From: Methanospirillum stamsii
Lineage (GTDB): Archaea; Halobacteriota; Methanomicrobia; Methanomicrobiales; Methanospirillaceae
Direction: 5' to 3'
NCBI RefSeq assembly: GCF_003173335.1
Contig: NZ_QGMZ01000001.1
Location: 1-64,000, forward strand
Length of the DNA: 64,000 nucleotides
Shown one piece after another: positions 46,086 through 55,378 of this stretch. The stretch's first letter is position 1. Every line of letters starts with the position of its first letter. The position numbers were made by a program, and so were the translations under genes. A model generated the notes under the pieces. That model did no database searches. It saw nothing but the letters and a program-made list of their open reading frames with translations, and was not told the DNA's origin.

Positions 46086-47777
46086 TCACCCCTCCTCATG
46101 TTCAGTGTGGTGCCCGACGATCATTTCACTGATATTTGCTCCGGCTGGAACCATCGGAAATACATTCTCTTCACGCTCAACACGGATGTCAAGAACATAC
46201 GGTCCGGGATGGAGAAGAGCTGTCCGGATTGCTGCTTCAACGTCCGATGCCCGGGTAACTGTCGCACCTTCTATTCCGTATGCCTTTGCAATCCGTTCAA
46301 AATGAACTTCCGGAAGCTCTGTATACGAGTACCGGTGCTCATAAAAGAGCTGCTGCCATTGCCGGACCATTCCAAGAAACTGGTTATTAAGCACGATGAC
46401 TTTCACCGGAATATTATACTGGGCAACAGTCCCGAGCTCCTGGATATTCATCTGAAACGATCCATCACCGGCAAGAACAACAACCGGCTGATCCGGACAG
46501 GCAAAATGAGCACCCATTGATGCAGGAAATCCATATCCCATCGTGCCAAGACCACCTGAACTGATCCACTGCCGGGGCCTGGTGAATTTAAACCACTGGG
46601 CTGTCCACATCTGGTTCTGCCCTACTTCACTGACAATAACCCCTTTATCAGCAAGAATTTTGGCCAGGGTTTTAATTACAAACTGCGGGTACAATTTTCC
46701 GTCAGAATTGTACCTGAGCGGGTGATTCTTCTTCCACCCAGCGACTGTTTCAGACCACTCCGGATGTGGACAGGACTCAGGAATCTTTTTGATAATATCG
46801 GTCAGAACACTTTTTGCATCACCGACAATAGGAACGTCAGGCTGCTTATTCTTCCCTATTTCCGCAGGATCAATGTCAATATGAATGACCTTTGCCTGTG
46901 GAGCAAATGCCTCAATCTTTCCAGTCACCCGGTCATCAAACCTGACACCAATGGAAAAGAGCAGGTCTGACTCGGTAATGGCATAATTAGCATATTCGGT
47001 CCCATGCATCCCGAGCATTCCAAGATTTAACGGATGATCAGTCGGAATACATCCAAGTCCCATGAGGGTGGTTGTTACCGGCATACAAAGTCGTTCAGCC
47101 AGCGTTACCAGTTCTGTCGACGCATCAGACAAAATAACCCCGCCTCCGGCATAAATAATCGGTCGTTTTGCCTGAAGTAACAGATCAACAGCCCGCTGAA
47201 TCATTCTGCTATGACCCTGGCACCTTGGTTTGTATCCCCTGAGCCGTGGCTGATCATCAGGGCCGTCAGTATCCGGCACCATTGCGGTGCTGACATCCTT
47301 TGGAATATCAATAAGAACCGGACCTTTTCTTCCGGTACCTGCAATATAAAATGCTTCCCTGATGATCCGTTTCAGATCACGGGCATCCTGAACCAGGTAA
47401 TTATGCTTGGTAACCGGCATGGTGATTCCGGTAATGTCTGACTCCTGGAACGCGTCATTTCCAAGAAGTGAGGTAGGAACCTGTCCGGTTATTGCAACCA
47501 CCGGAATAGAGTCCATATATGCGGTTGCAAGTCCGGTGACCAGATTGCAGGCGCCCGGACCCGAGGTAGCAAGACAGACTCCGGTTTTCCCGCTCGCCCG
47601 TGCATAACCATCTGCTGCATGAATTGCGGCCTGCTCATGACGAACAAGGATATGACGAATATCTGCATCATAGAGTTCGTCATAAATCGGGAGAACAACA
47701 CCGCCCGGATAACCGAAGATGATGTCTACTCCCTGTTCCTTTAAACCTTCAATCAGTATTTGTGCTCCGCTTTTCAT
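46086..47777 (-). CDS. ilvB: Acetolactate synthase large subunit
   Basis: The 563-residue thiamine-diphosphate enzyme joins two pyruvates to acetolactate, or pyruvate and 2-oxobutanoate to acetohydroxybutanoate. Motifs: FGYPGGVVLPIYDEL (N-terminal), RHEQAAIHAADGYARASGK with the catalytic Glu, and the ThDP-binding VLAGDGSFQMNIQELGTVAQ ending in NNQFLGM. The length is normal. It overlaps the cimA/leuA-like gene by 29 bp and is followed by ilvN after one base, so the operon is tight. Confidence 0.93.
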   Translation of the reverse strand: MKSGAQILIEGLKEQGVDIIFGYPGGVVLPIYDELYDADIRHILVRHEQAAIHAADGYARASGKTGVCLATSGPGACNLVTGLATAYMDSIPVVAITGQVPTSLLGNDAFQESDITGITMPVTKHNYLVQDARDLKRIIREAFYIAGTGRKGPVLIDIPKDVSTAMVPDTDGPDDQPRLRGYKPRCQGHSRMIQRAVDLLLQAKRPIIYAGGGVILSDASTELVTLAERLCMPVTTTLMGLGCIPTDHPLNLGMLGMHGTEYANYAITESDLLFSIGVRFDDRVTGKIEAFAPQAKVIHIDIDPAEIGKNKQPDVPIVGDAKSVLTDIIKKIPESCPHPEWSETVAGWKKNHPLRYNSDGKLYPQFVIKTLAKILADKGVIVSEVGQNQMWTAQWFKFTRPRQWISSGGLGTMGYGFPASMGAHFACPDQPVVVLAGDGSFQMNIQELGTVAQYNIPVKVIVLNNQFLGMVRQWQQLFYEHRYSYTELPEVHFERIAKAYGIEGATVTRASDVEAAIRTALLHPGPYVLDIRVEREENVFPMVPAGANISEMIVGHHTEHEEG

Positions 47778-49263
47778 GATAATCCCTCAGAAGACGGTTC
47801 ATCCCCGTGATGACCGCCTCCACACTGGCCTGGATAATGTCAGTCCTGGCACCGCGTGATGTTATCGTTTGTCCGTCTTTTCTAAGTTTTACGGTAACTT
47901 CTACCATGGCGTCGGTTCCACCGGTAACCGCATCCACATGATACTCTTCAAGCCTGATATCTCCGGCAATCGAAACCGACTCCTGCAATACCCGGAGTGC
48001 CGCATCAACTGGTCCATCGCCGGTTGCAGCTCCGGTTACATCCTTCCCATTTACCTGCATCGTTACTGATGCAGTCGGAATAACATTTGTGCCGCTGACC
48101 ACGGTGTACTGTTTAAGCGAGATGACCGGTTTACACTCAAGCATCATGACCGAATCGGTGATGGCCATGACATCGGTATCAGTAACCCGCCTTCCTTCAT
48201 CACCAAGAGCTTTTATCCGTTTGACAATCTCTTCGAGCTGGCGGGGATTTGGTGAATACCCAAGTTCTGTAAGGGCAGATTTTACCGATGCAGAGCCGGA
48301 GTGCTTTCCAAGAACTATCCGTCGTGTCCTTCCCACAAGTTCAGGAGCAATCGGTTCGTATGTCCGGCTGTCCCGGAAGAGCCCGTGGGCATGAATACCA
48401 CTCTCATGGGTAAATGCCATCGTTCCGACAATCGGTTTGTTGATTGCAAAGGGAACTCCGGTCAGACGAGAAACCAGAATAGACAGAGGATAAATCTTCC
48501 TTGTTGCAATACCGGTGTCTATTTTGTACAGGTGTTCAAGGGCCATGACTACCTCTTCAAACGGGGTATTTCCTGCCCGCTCTCCAAGCCCGTTGACCGT
48601 TACATGACAGCACGATGCACCAGCTTTTAGTGCTGCAAGGGTGTTTGCAAGGGCCAATCCAAGGTCATTGTGACAATGAATACTGAGTGGGGCGAGACAA
48701 AGAGGAGGAATTATCTCTGCTGTCACTTCAGGTGTCAAAACTCCAACCGTATCACAAAAACAGAGCCGGTCTGCACCATGCTCTATTCCTGCTGCATAAA
48801 GAGATCGGAGGAACTCAGGATCTGCCCGTGAAGCATCTTCACCGGAGAGTTCAACAATAAGGCCCCTTTCTTTGGCATAGGAAACAGCCTCCATTGCCAT
48901 TGAAAAGATCTGTTCACGGGTCTTCTGCATCTTTCGTTCAATGTGCAGGTCTGAAACCGGAACGACAAGATGAACTGAATCAGCCCCCGCATCAGCGGCA
49001 CAATCAATATCCTGCGCTAAAGCCCGGACATATGTGCAGCATTCTGCAGAAAGACCAGCCTGTGTAATAAGCCTGATAGCTTCACGTTCTCCTTCTGAAG
49101 CCACGGCTGAGCCTGCTTCTATGACATGAACCCCGATGTCTGATAATGCAGTGGCGATTTCAACCTTGTCAGAAGGTGACAGGGAAACCCCCGGAGTCTG
49201 TTCGCCGTCACGAAGCGTTGTATCCAGGAATCGAAACTTTTTATTACGCAATAAAGCACTCAC
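47749..49263 (-). CDS. cimA: 2-Isopropylmalate/citramalate synthase family enzyme
   Basis: The 504-residue HMGL-like enzyme shows LDTTLRDGEQTPGVSLSP at the start, the metal-binding IHCHNDLGLALANT, and GERAGNTPFEEV. A C-terminal LeuA_dimer regulatory domain is present (about residues 375-500). The family includes LeuA (leucine), CimA (isoleucine via citramalate) and homocitrate synthases. Location upstream of ilvBN favours CimA, which makes citramalate from pyruvate and acetyl-CoA. Sequence alone does not exclude LeuA. Regulation by the end product is expected through the C-terminal domain. Confidence 0.85.
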   Translation of the reverse strand: MSALLRNKKFRFLDTTLRDGEQTPGVSLSPSDKVEIATALSDIGVHVIEAGSAVASEGEREAIRLITQAGLSAECCTYVRALAQDIDCAADAGADSVHLVVPVSDLHIERKMQKTREQIFSMAMEAVSYAKERGLIVELSGEDASRADPEFLRSLYAAGIEHGADRLCFCDTVGVLTPEVTAEIIPPLCLAPLSIHCHNDLGLALANTLAALKAGASCCHVTVNGLGERAGNTPFEEVVMALEHLYKIDTGIATRKIYPLSILVSRLTGVPFAINKPIVGTMAFTHESGIHAHGLFRDSRTYEPIAPELVGRTRRIVLGKHSGSASVKSALTELGYSPNPRQLEEIVKRIKALGDEGRRVTDTDVMAITDSVMMLECKPVISLKQYTVVSGTNVIPTASVTMQVNGKDVTGAATGDGPVDAALRVLQESVSIAGDIRLEEYHVDAVTGGTDAMVEVTVKLRKDGQTITSRGARTDIIQASVEAVITGMNRLLRDYHEKRSTNTD

Positions 49264-49331
49264 TCATAGGATTATACTCCTAAAAGAATGTCGTCTTTAC
49301 AATGCATATAAATTTTGTATGGAAAGAGGAT

Positions 49332-49372
49332 CCTATTTATATGCTGGTGCATAGAAGAGAATGTTTTGGTGC
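49332..49372 (-). promoter_or_regulatory. Promoter of the cimA-ilvBN operon with paired TGGTGC motifs
   Basis: On the minus strand GCATATAAATAGG (49332-49344) is a good TATA box, predicting transcription from about 49312. TGGTGCAT on the plus strand at 49345-49352 abuts its BRE side, and a second copy lies at 49367-49374, 22 bp away. The same motif pair occurs at ilvC. Confidence 0.55.
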
Positions 49373-49419
49373 ATGACGCAGGAGCAACGAATAAAAAATT
49401 GGGCACTAATGAAAGTGAA

Positions 49420-50115
49420 TTATCGTGCCTTTGCCTGCACTCGCGGCTCGATAAGTGTCCAGAGCCAGTCTGCCATCTCGCGAATATTCTTAGTCTGCAC
49501 ATATACTTCTCCAGGACCGGTGATATCAGTGACAAGGAACTCTCCGCTCAAAAGGGTTTCCTTCCATCCGCCAAACTTTGTTACCTGATACTGACAACTG
49601 TCACTGAATGCAACAAGATGATAATTATCAACAATAAGCCGTTCTCCTGCTCCAAGAACATGTTTGTCAATAGCCCCGAATGTATTGATAAAAAGAAGAC
49701 CTTCTCCGGACGTTTTAATCATAAAAAGACCCTGTCCAAAGACACCTTTGGTAAAACCCTGCCATTCTATGTCCAGGTTCACTCCTTTTTCAGATGCAAG
49801 GTACGCTGCTTTCTGAATGATGAATCCTTTTCCGGGAACAACAGTAAGAGTGTCCACATCTCCGAGTGGCGCTGCGGAAAACCCGGCTTTACCAGCCGCA
49901 TTTGTTGCGGTAAATTCATTCACAAAAAAAGACTGCCCTCCGATAAGAGCCAGACCGATTGTTCCAAGCAATCCTTTTTTCCGCATGTGTGTATGCACTT
50001 CAATCGTCGGATGCATCCAGCTCATGGACCCGGCTTCAGCAGTAATCGATTCACCCGGCTTAAGATTTACTTCAAGAAGTGCATATGATGGTTTATACTT
50101 AATCTCATACTCCAT
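49420..50115 (-). CDS. AIM24/TIGR00266-family protein
   Basis: The 231-residue beta-rich protein has the family opening YALLEVNLKPGESITAEAGS, then MSWMHPTIEVHT, LLFINTFGAIDKHVLGAGE and VDNYHLVAFSDSCQY. The family (AIM24 in yeast mitochondria, TIGR00266 in prokaryotes) has a tryptophan-RNA-binding-attenuator-like fold. Its molecular role is poorly known. The length is typical. It lies between the two branched-chain amino acid loci but faces the same way as cimA. The shared gap at 50116-50317 carries the ilvC promoter. Confidence 0.8.
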   Translation of the reverse strand: MEYEIKYKPSYALLEVNLKPGESITAEAGSMSWMHPTIEVHTHMRKKGLLGTIGLALIGGQSFFVNEFTATNAAGKAGFSAAPLGDVDTLTVVPGKGFIIQKAAYLASEKGVNLDIEWQGFTKGVFGQGLFMIKTSGEGLLFINTFGAIDKHVLGAGERLIVDNYHLVAFSDSCQYQVTKFGGWKETLLSGEFLVTDITGPGEVYVQTKNIREMADWLWTLIEPRVQAKAR

Positions 50116-50148
50116 AATGGATTCCTAGCAGATTCAACGATGTAAGAT

Positions 50149-50211
50149 AATATAAGCACTCTGGTCTTTGTCAATTGAAACCTGGTGCGATGAATGCGCG
50201 ATGGTGCACCA
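50149..50211 (+). promoter_or_regulatory. ilvC promoter with paired TGGTGC motifs
   Basis: AATATAAG at 50149-50156 is a TATA-like box. Transcription would start near 50180. TGGTGC at 50183-50188 and the perfect 10-bp palindrome TGGTGCACCA at 50202-50211 lie just downstream, 19 bp apart, suggesting repressor sites or a leader element. The same motif is in the cimA promoter. Confidence 0.55.
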
Positions 50212-50317
50212 CATTTACAGACAGTGGTGGTGAAAAGGGAAAATTATGCTGACTCTGGGGAAAAATGATATCACGTCCACCCCAATGAATGCTAAGATAA
50301 CAAGACAAGAGGCTATC

Positions 50318-51316
50318 ATGTTAGAGAAATATTATGACAAGGATGCCGATATGTCTGCCATCTCATCAAAGACGATTGCAGTCATCGGGTATGGATCCCA
50401 GGGCAGAGGTCAGGCGTTAAACCTGAAAGACAGTGGCCTTAAAGTCGTCATCGGTCTTCGTCCGGGAAAAAGCTGGGACCTTGCAAAGAGTGAAGGCTTT
50501 GAAGTGATGGAAGTTGCCGATGCTGCAAAGAAGGCTGATGTAATCCAGATCCTCATCCCTGATGAACACCAGGGTGCAGTATATCGGGAACAGATTGCAA
50601 AAGGGCTTACCAAGGGCAAGACGCTCATGTTCTCACATGGATTCAATATTCATTTTGGTCAGATTGTCCCTCCCGGCGATGTTGACGTGGTAATGGTTGC
50701 ACCAAAAGGACCCGGTCACATGGTACGCCGTACCTACACCGAAGGGAAAGGTGTACCGGCACTCATTGCCATTGAGCAGGATGTAACAGGAAAAGCAAGA
50801 GCCATTGCACTTGCATATGCAAAAGGAATCGGAGCTACCCGTGCGGTCGTCTTTGAGACCAGTTTCCGTGAAGAGACCGAGACAGATCTTTTCGGAGAAC
50901 AGGCAGTCCTGTGTGGCGGGATGACCTCACTTATCAGGGCCGGATTTGAGACCCTTGTTGAAGCAGGATATGCTCCTGAAATGGCATACCTCGAGGTCCT
51001 GCATGAGACAAAACTTATTGTTGATCTCATCTACGAAGGTGGATTTACCAAAATGAGAAACGCAATCTCTAACACCGCTCAATTTGGTGATCTGACCCGC
51101 GGACCACGGGTTATCGGGCAGGAGTCATACCTTGCCATGCAGGAAATCCTCGAAGAGATCCAGACCGGAGCATTTGCAAAAGAGTGGATGCTTGAGAATA
51201 TGGTAAACCGCCCGGTATTTACCGCTCTGACCCGTGCTGACGAAGAGCATCTCATCGAAGAAGTAGGAAAAGAGATCCGGGCCACCATGCCCCAGTTTAA
51301 AGATCTGAATAAATAA
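50318..51316 (+). CDS. ilvC: Ketol-acid reductoisomerase
   Basis: Starting at ATG 50318 ([15 protein letters not shown]) the product is 332 residues, the usual class I length; the longer frame from 50246 adds an untypical 24-residue start. The NAD(P)-binding motif [21 protein letters not shown] is shown by GYGSQG. The catalytic domain has [11 protein letters not shown] and [14 protein letters not shown] with metal-binding acidic residues, and later [14 protein letters not shown]. It reduces and rearranges acetolactate and acetohydroxybutanoate. The gene has its own promoter and faces away from cimA-ilvBN. Confidence 0.95.
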   Translation: MLEKYYDKDADMSAISSKTIAVIGYGSQGRGQALNLKDSGLKVVIGLRPGKSWDLAKSEGFEVMEVADAAKKADVIQILIPDEHQGAVYREQIAKGLTKGKTLMFSHGFNIHFGQIVPPGDVDVVMVAPKGPGHMVRRTYTEGKGVPALIAIEQDVTGKARAIALAYAKGIGATRAVVFETSFREETETDLFGEQAVLCGGMTSLIRAGFETLVEAGYAPEMAYLEVLHETKLIVDLIYEGGFTKMRNAISNTAQFGDLTRGPRVIGQESYLAMQEILEEIQTGAFAKEWMLENMVNRPVFTALTRADEEHLIEEVGKEIRATMPQFKDLNK

Positions 51317-52546
51317 TCATATCTTTTTTAAGGCCTTACAAAGGACCATAAACCGTTCAAGATCCGGCAGAATATCAGATGCACGTTTTCGTATTGATCT
51401 AACACTGTCGTTTCTGAGGTTCATCCCACAGTGAGCCAGGTTATTTCGTAAATCAGAGATCCGAACCCAGATGAGCACCATCTCTTTCCAGTCCGGATAC
51501 TTGGTGAGGATATCAGAATATTTTGTCTTTTCAAATAATTTCTGCTGCATGAGAAGTCCGCCACCAGTCAGGGTCCGGGATACCTGGTGACGAATATCTG
51601 CATCCCTCCAGAGGGTTTCAAGATCCATCAGAATCATAAGAAGCGTAATCAGGACTTCCCTTGCCAGAGTTACGGCCTGCAGATACAATCCTTTTTCAAT
51701 CTGAAACGAGATAAGAACAATCTGTTTTTCAACGTATGCGAACGAACACCGGTCAGGTTCAGGTTCTGCTGCCATACCGGACAGATCCCTCGCAGCAGCA
51801 AGGACCGGGATTAAGGTCGGAGCAAACCGCTCGAGCTCTTCGTTAACCTCATCAATGTCACGGACTATTCCGGATGCAGCATAGAGAGCTTCAACCGGCC
51901 GGGCCAGACGGACAGAATCGCTGAATTGTTTTAAAAGAGTTGCAAACCCGGTCAGCCGGACCGGAGGATTTTTCTCCGTTCCTGACCGGTGAATGGTGCC
52001 CTGGAGATTGTTGAAGAGAGTATACACCGGTTCTGCATCAACATAACTGGTCACTGCCCTGACTCCTGCGATCCAGTCAGGTATCTCCATCATCGGTTTA
52101 AGGTCAACAAACCTGCAAAACCCATCATCCTGCACCTCTGGAGCATATATGATACCGGATATCCGGACATTGTGTACTGATTTAAGGTAGGATGCGGCAA
52201 GAAAGGTCATAAACGGAAGGGAGTGGCATCCTGAAGTAATGTCAAACATAACCTCTTCCTTTTCATGTACTGCATTGCACATTGTGCTGAATATCTCAAA
52301 GAGCTGGGTTTCATCAGTCCCATACGGAATCCAGGTCTTTTTTACCGGAATATTTCTACTTTCAAGGAGTGAGGCCAATCCTGCTGCAGCTGGATCTGAA
52401 AGGAGGAGGGTGATATCTTCCGGATGATAGAGATGATAAATTGCCTCCTGCACGATATCTGTCTCAATACAGGTAGTATCACGACAGTATCGTCGTTTTT
52501 TCAATGAGCCCTGACCAGCAAAAGAGATACACCGCATCTGATTCAT
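51317..52546 (-). CDS. Stand-alone CARF-HEPN protein, Csx/TM1812-like
   Basis: The 409-residue protein has an N-terminal Rossmann-like half with FDITSGCHSLPFMTFLAAS, close to the DITH-xFRSxP motif of CRISPR-associated TM1812/Csx2-type CARF domains, which bind cyclic oligoadenylate. The C-terminal helical half ends with RISDLRNNLAHCGM, containing RNNLAH, an RX4H HEPN RNase motif. Such proteins cleave RNA when cyclic oligoadenylate from type III CRISPR complexes binds. No cas gene or repeat array lies in this window. The start is 51 bp from a divergent glycosyltransferase. The family call rests on motifs seen by eye. Confidence 0.65.
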   Translation of the reverse strand: MNQMRCISFAGQGSLKKRRYCRDTTCIETDIVQEAIYHLYHPEDITLLLSDPAAAGLASLLESRNIPVKKTWIPYGTDETQLFEIFSTMCNAVHEKEEVMFDITSGCHSLPFMTFLAASYLKSVHNVRISGIIYAPEVQDDGFCRFVDLKPMMEIPDWIAGVRAVTSYVDAEPVYTLFNNLQGTIHRSGTEKNPPVRLTGFATLLKQFSDSVRLARPVEALYAASGIVRDIDEVNEELERFAPTLIPVLAAARDLSGMAAEPEPDRCSFAYVEKQIVLISFQIEKGLYLQAVTLAREVLITLLMILMDLETLWRDADIRHQVSRTLTGGGLLMQQKLFEKTKYSDILTKYPDWKEMVLIWVRISDLRNNLAHCGMNLRNDSVRSIRKRASDILPDLERFMVLCKALKKI

Positions 52547-52597
52547 TCATTTATCCACAGGCCTATATGTAATTACATAGTATTCACGGCATGATTC

Positions 52598-53722
52598 ATG
52601 AAAATTGCATTTGTCTATGATGTGCTCTATCCGGAGACCATCGGCGGAGTCGAAAAACGTATTTACGAAATCGGGACCAGGCTTGCTCTCCGGGGACATG
52701 AAGTACACCTTTTTCCCATGTCAATAGAAGGAAATGGGACAATTTTTCGGGATGGTCTTATCATCCACCAGGTCTGCAGACCGGTGGGCCTTTATACCGG
52801 AGGAAGACGATCGGTATTTCAGGCACTCTGGTACACATTTCATCTTTTTCCGGTTCTGTTCAGGGTCAGGGTAGATGTCATCGATTGTCAGAATTTTCCA
52901 TATTTTCCGGTTTTCGTCTCCAGATTAATTGGGTATCTGAAAAAAGAGCGATGTATTATCACCTGGCATGAATGCTGGGGTCAGTACTGGTACCAGTATC
53001 TTGGAAAAGCAGGGCTTATGGGGAGAATCATAGAGAAACTGACTCTTATTCTATCCAACACATCCATTGCCGTATCCCGTCATACTGCAATAAGAATGAA
53101 AGAAGAGGGGTATGACAAAGAAATCAGTATTGTCCCAAATGGAATTACCCTCTCAGAAATTAATCAGGTCATGCCGGATGGAAAACCAATCGACATCATC
53201 TTCATCGGACGGTTTATTCCGGACAAACACCCGGAGATGATTGTAGAAGCGGTCAGGATACTAACCCGCGAATATCCGGACCTTTCATGTATCATGATTG
53301 GGGACGGGCCGATGATGTCCCAAACCAAATCGTTGATCAATCACCATGCTCTTTCGAAAAATATTCAACTTGCAGGATTTATTACAGATTATCGTAAAGT
53401 CCTGGGTATACTTAAGGCAGCACGGGTGTTTGTACTTCCCAGTGAACGGGAGGGATTTGGTATTGTGTGTATCGAGGCAATGGCCTCTGGTCTTCCCATT
53501 ATTACAACCCGGTACCCGCTCAATGCCGCATCAGACCATGTCCTTTCCGGATGCGGGTACTGTGCAGAGCCTTCCCCGGCAGATATTGCCAGAGGAATAA
53601 AAACTTATCTTACCCAGGAACCGGATTATGAATGTATGCGAACTTATGTCAGGGAACATGACTGGGACATAATTTCCCGCTCGCTTGAAGCGTTCTATCA
53701 GTCTGCGATATGTAATAAATAA
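52598..53722 (+). CDS. Glycosyltransferase family 4
   Basis: The 374-residue GT-B enzyme starts MKIAFVYDVLYPETIGGVEK, with the acceptor-side GGVEKR motif. Its C-terminal donor domain has IDIIFIGRFIPDKHPEMIVE, IGDGPMMSQTKSL and SEREGFGIVCIEAMASGLPI (EGFGIVxxEAMA, nucleotide-sugar binding). It transfers a sugar from a nucleotide donor, retaining configuration. It could take part in glycolipid or surface-protein glycosylation. The acceptor cannot be determined. A GT2 enzyme and a flippase lie 6-8 kb away. Confidence 0.85.
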   Translation: MKIAFVYDVLYPETIGGVEKRIYEIGTRLALRGHEVHLFPMSIEGNGTIFRDGLIIHQVCRPVGLYTGGRRSVFQALWYTFHLFPVLFRVRVDVIDCQNFPYFPVFVSRLIGYLKKERCIITWHECWGQYWYQYLGKAGLMGRIIEKLTLILSNTSIAVSRHTAIRMKEEGYDKEISIVPNGITLSEINQVMPDGKPIDIIFIGRFIPDKHPEMIVEAVRILTREYPDLSCIMIGDGPMMSQTKSLINHHALSKNIQLAGFITDYRKVLGILKAARVFVLPSEREGFGIVCIEAMASGLPIITTRYPLNAASDHVLSGCGYCAEPSPADIARGIKTYLTQEPDYECMRTYVREHDWDIISRSLEAFYQSAICNK

Positions 53723-53752
53723 CGAATCTTTTCAGATATCCTGCATGTCCTT

Positions 53753-54079
53753 ATGCCATCGCATCAAATCTGGAGTATGGAAGAGAAGAAATTTTCTCTG
53801 GATGGAAGAGAAGTCACCGGTTATATCATTCCTATCGGCCCGGTAAATCTGGTATTTGCACAAACAAACAAGGGCCTTGTCGGATGTGGCGCTATTGATG
53901 TTATCGCACTAGAAAAATTTAAAATTCCGGCGGTCAAAGTCCGTCCGACAACTGCAGATTCTGTCAGAAATATTGATGACCTGCTAAAAGGCGTCGTTGC
54001 TCTAGCTAATTCTTTTGCAAAAGAAGCAGGAATTGTTCAGGATATTTCAGGAGAAGAGGCACTTAAAAAACTTCTCTGA
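53753..54079 (+). CDS. DUF1805-family protein
   Basis: The 108-residue protein matches the YunC-like DUF1805 pattern: GYIIPIGPVNLVFAQTNKGL, VGCGAIDVIALEKFKIPAVK and VRPTTADSVRNIDDLLKG. The family is small, cytosolic and of unknown role. ATG 53777 (MEEKKFSLDG) is an alternative start nearer the usual family start. A universal stress protein gene follows 54 bp downstream on the same strand. Confidence 0.8.
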   Translation: MPSHQIWSMEEKKFSLDGREVTGYIIPIGPVNLVFAQTNKGLVGCGAIDVIALEKFKIPAVKVRPTTADSVRNIDDLLKGVVALANSFAKEAGIVQDISGEEALKKLL

Positions 54080-54133
54080 ACAAATTTTTATCCGATAGTC
54101 CGGACGGGCACTTTTTTAAGGAAGAATGAGATA

Positions 54134-54604
54134 ATGAAGTGTATGTTTTCCCATATTCTCACCGGAGTCGATGGTTCAAAAGAGAGTTTTCGTGCTTTAA
54201 ACTACGCATTATCCCTGGCTAAAGTGTATAACAGTAAGGTTGATGTCATGTATTCCATTCCTCCACGGGTATATGCAGAACTTGCAGACCGGGAGGTTCG
54301 AATTGAAGAACCATCCGGAGATGTAAAGTTCATCAGTATGTTACAGCAGGAAGAGAACCATATCAGGGATTTAATTCAGGGTGTTGCAGGAGAAGCAGGG
54401 GTTGAAATTGGTTTTCATACCCGTGTCGGAGACCCTGTTGATTCCATGGTTGAGTATGTAACCGGTTCAAAAGTAGATCTCATTGTTGTCGGATCAACCG
54501 GAAAAGGGATGGCTGACCGGCTCATTCTTGGAAGTGTCAGCACCGGAATAGTTCATAAAAGTCCGGTTCCGGTCCTGGTTACAAAACCGGAAGAAGAAAA
54601 ATAA
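54134..54604 (+). CDS. Universal stress protein (UspA family)
   Basis: The 156-residue protein has the UspA fold: HILTGVDGSKESFRALNYAL at the start and VDLIVVGSTGKGMADRLILG. The latter gives the ATP-binding G-x2-G-x9-G(S/T)-type signature, completed by GSVSTGIVHKSPVPVLV. An acidic, partly disordered insert (AELADREVRIEEPSGD) lies between. Such proteins bind ATP and accumulate under stress. ATG at codon 4 (MFSHILTG) is an alternative start. It converges with the DUF4013-like gene after 18 bp. Confidence 0.9.
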   Translation: MKCMFSHILTGVDGSKESFRALNYALSLAKVYNSKVDVMYSIPPRVYAELADREVRIEEPSGDVKFISMLQQEENHIRDLIQGVAGEAGVEIGFHTRVGDPVDSMVEYVTGSKVDLIVVGSTGKGMADRLILGSVSTGIVHKSPVPVLVTKPEEEK

Positions 54605-54622
54605 ATCTTTTCTCCTGAATTA

Positions 54623-55315
54623 TCAGGATATATTATCATAGACATTCGCATTTATCTTTGCGATAAAGACTGACCAGAGTGGTGTCAGAATGAAGGCTGC
54701 AAGCCAGCCGATAATGGGTATTAGTGAAAGTCCGGATAGTATCAGGAACAGGACAGACATCAGAACCCAGACGATTACCCACATGACGATATAACCGCCC
54801 CAGCCAATTCCATCAGATATCCGACTGGTAATGGCTCCGACACTAAAAGCATCAAGGAGTCTTCCGGACCTTGAAAAATGAATAAATGCCATGTTCATGA
54901 TCAAAGAGATCAATAAAAAAACCAGGAATGCAACAAGGATTCCAAGACTTCCAATTAAAAGCCCACTGATCTCAACAATTTTTCCTTCCGCAAGGAATCC
55001 AGCAATGAGCGAAAGCACACCAATTGCACCAAACGCAACCGCAATGATGATAGCCGGAATCAGATAGAGAATTGTGACGATATTCATCTTCCAGCCGTCA
55101 ATGAAAAGTCTGCCATATTCATCAAGTTCCGGAGCAGTGTCTCCCGGAGTTCCATATACTCTTACCAGGTACCCACTTGCAAGTGGGACGAGGTTTAAGG
55201 TTATGAGCTGGATTATCGAAATTACAATCAGGACAATCCATCGTTTCCAGTGATCAATCAATCCGGTTTTTACGTAATCGGATGCATTTGATAAAATAAG
55301 GGAATACGATGCCAT
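54623..55315 (-). CDS. DUF4013-like membrane protein
   Basis: The 230-residue protein has about six hydrophobic helices, starting IVLIVISIIQLITLNL, NIVTILYLIPAIIIAV, VLSLIAGFLAEG and MWVIVWVLMSVLFLIL. A loop contains RVYGTPGDTAPELDEYGRLF, typical of archaeal DUF4013 proteins. Gly-rich helical turns (GLSLIPIIGWLAAFI) may let it pack tightly. The function of the family is unknown. Confidence 0.72.
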   Translation of the reverse strand: MASYSLILSNASDYVKTGLIDHWKRWIVLIVISIIQLITLNLVPLASGYLVRVYGTPGDTAPELDEYGRLFIDGWKMNIVTILYLIPAIIIAVAFGAIGVLSLIAGFLAEGKIVEISGLLIGSLGILVAFLVFLLISLIMNMAFIHFSRSGRLLDAFSVGAITSRISDGIGWGGYIVMWVIVWVLMSVLFLILSGLSLIPIIGWLAAFILTPLWSVFIAKINANVYDNIS

Positions 55316-55378
55316 GATAAAAGTATATTTTCAGAGAGTATAAGGCTATTCATCCGGTTAATTTTAAAATATGCTCAA

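Noticed and set aside
49315-50088. Plus-strand ORF of 257 codons opposite the AIM24-family gene
   Set aside because: It lies over a recognised family in the other direction and its product has no recognisable domain.
51317-52546. A complete type III CRISPR system around the CARF-HEPN gene
   Set aside because: Neighbours are ilvC and a glycosyltransferase. No cas10, csm/cmr gene or repeat array was seen in the window.
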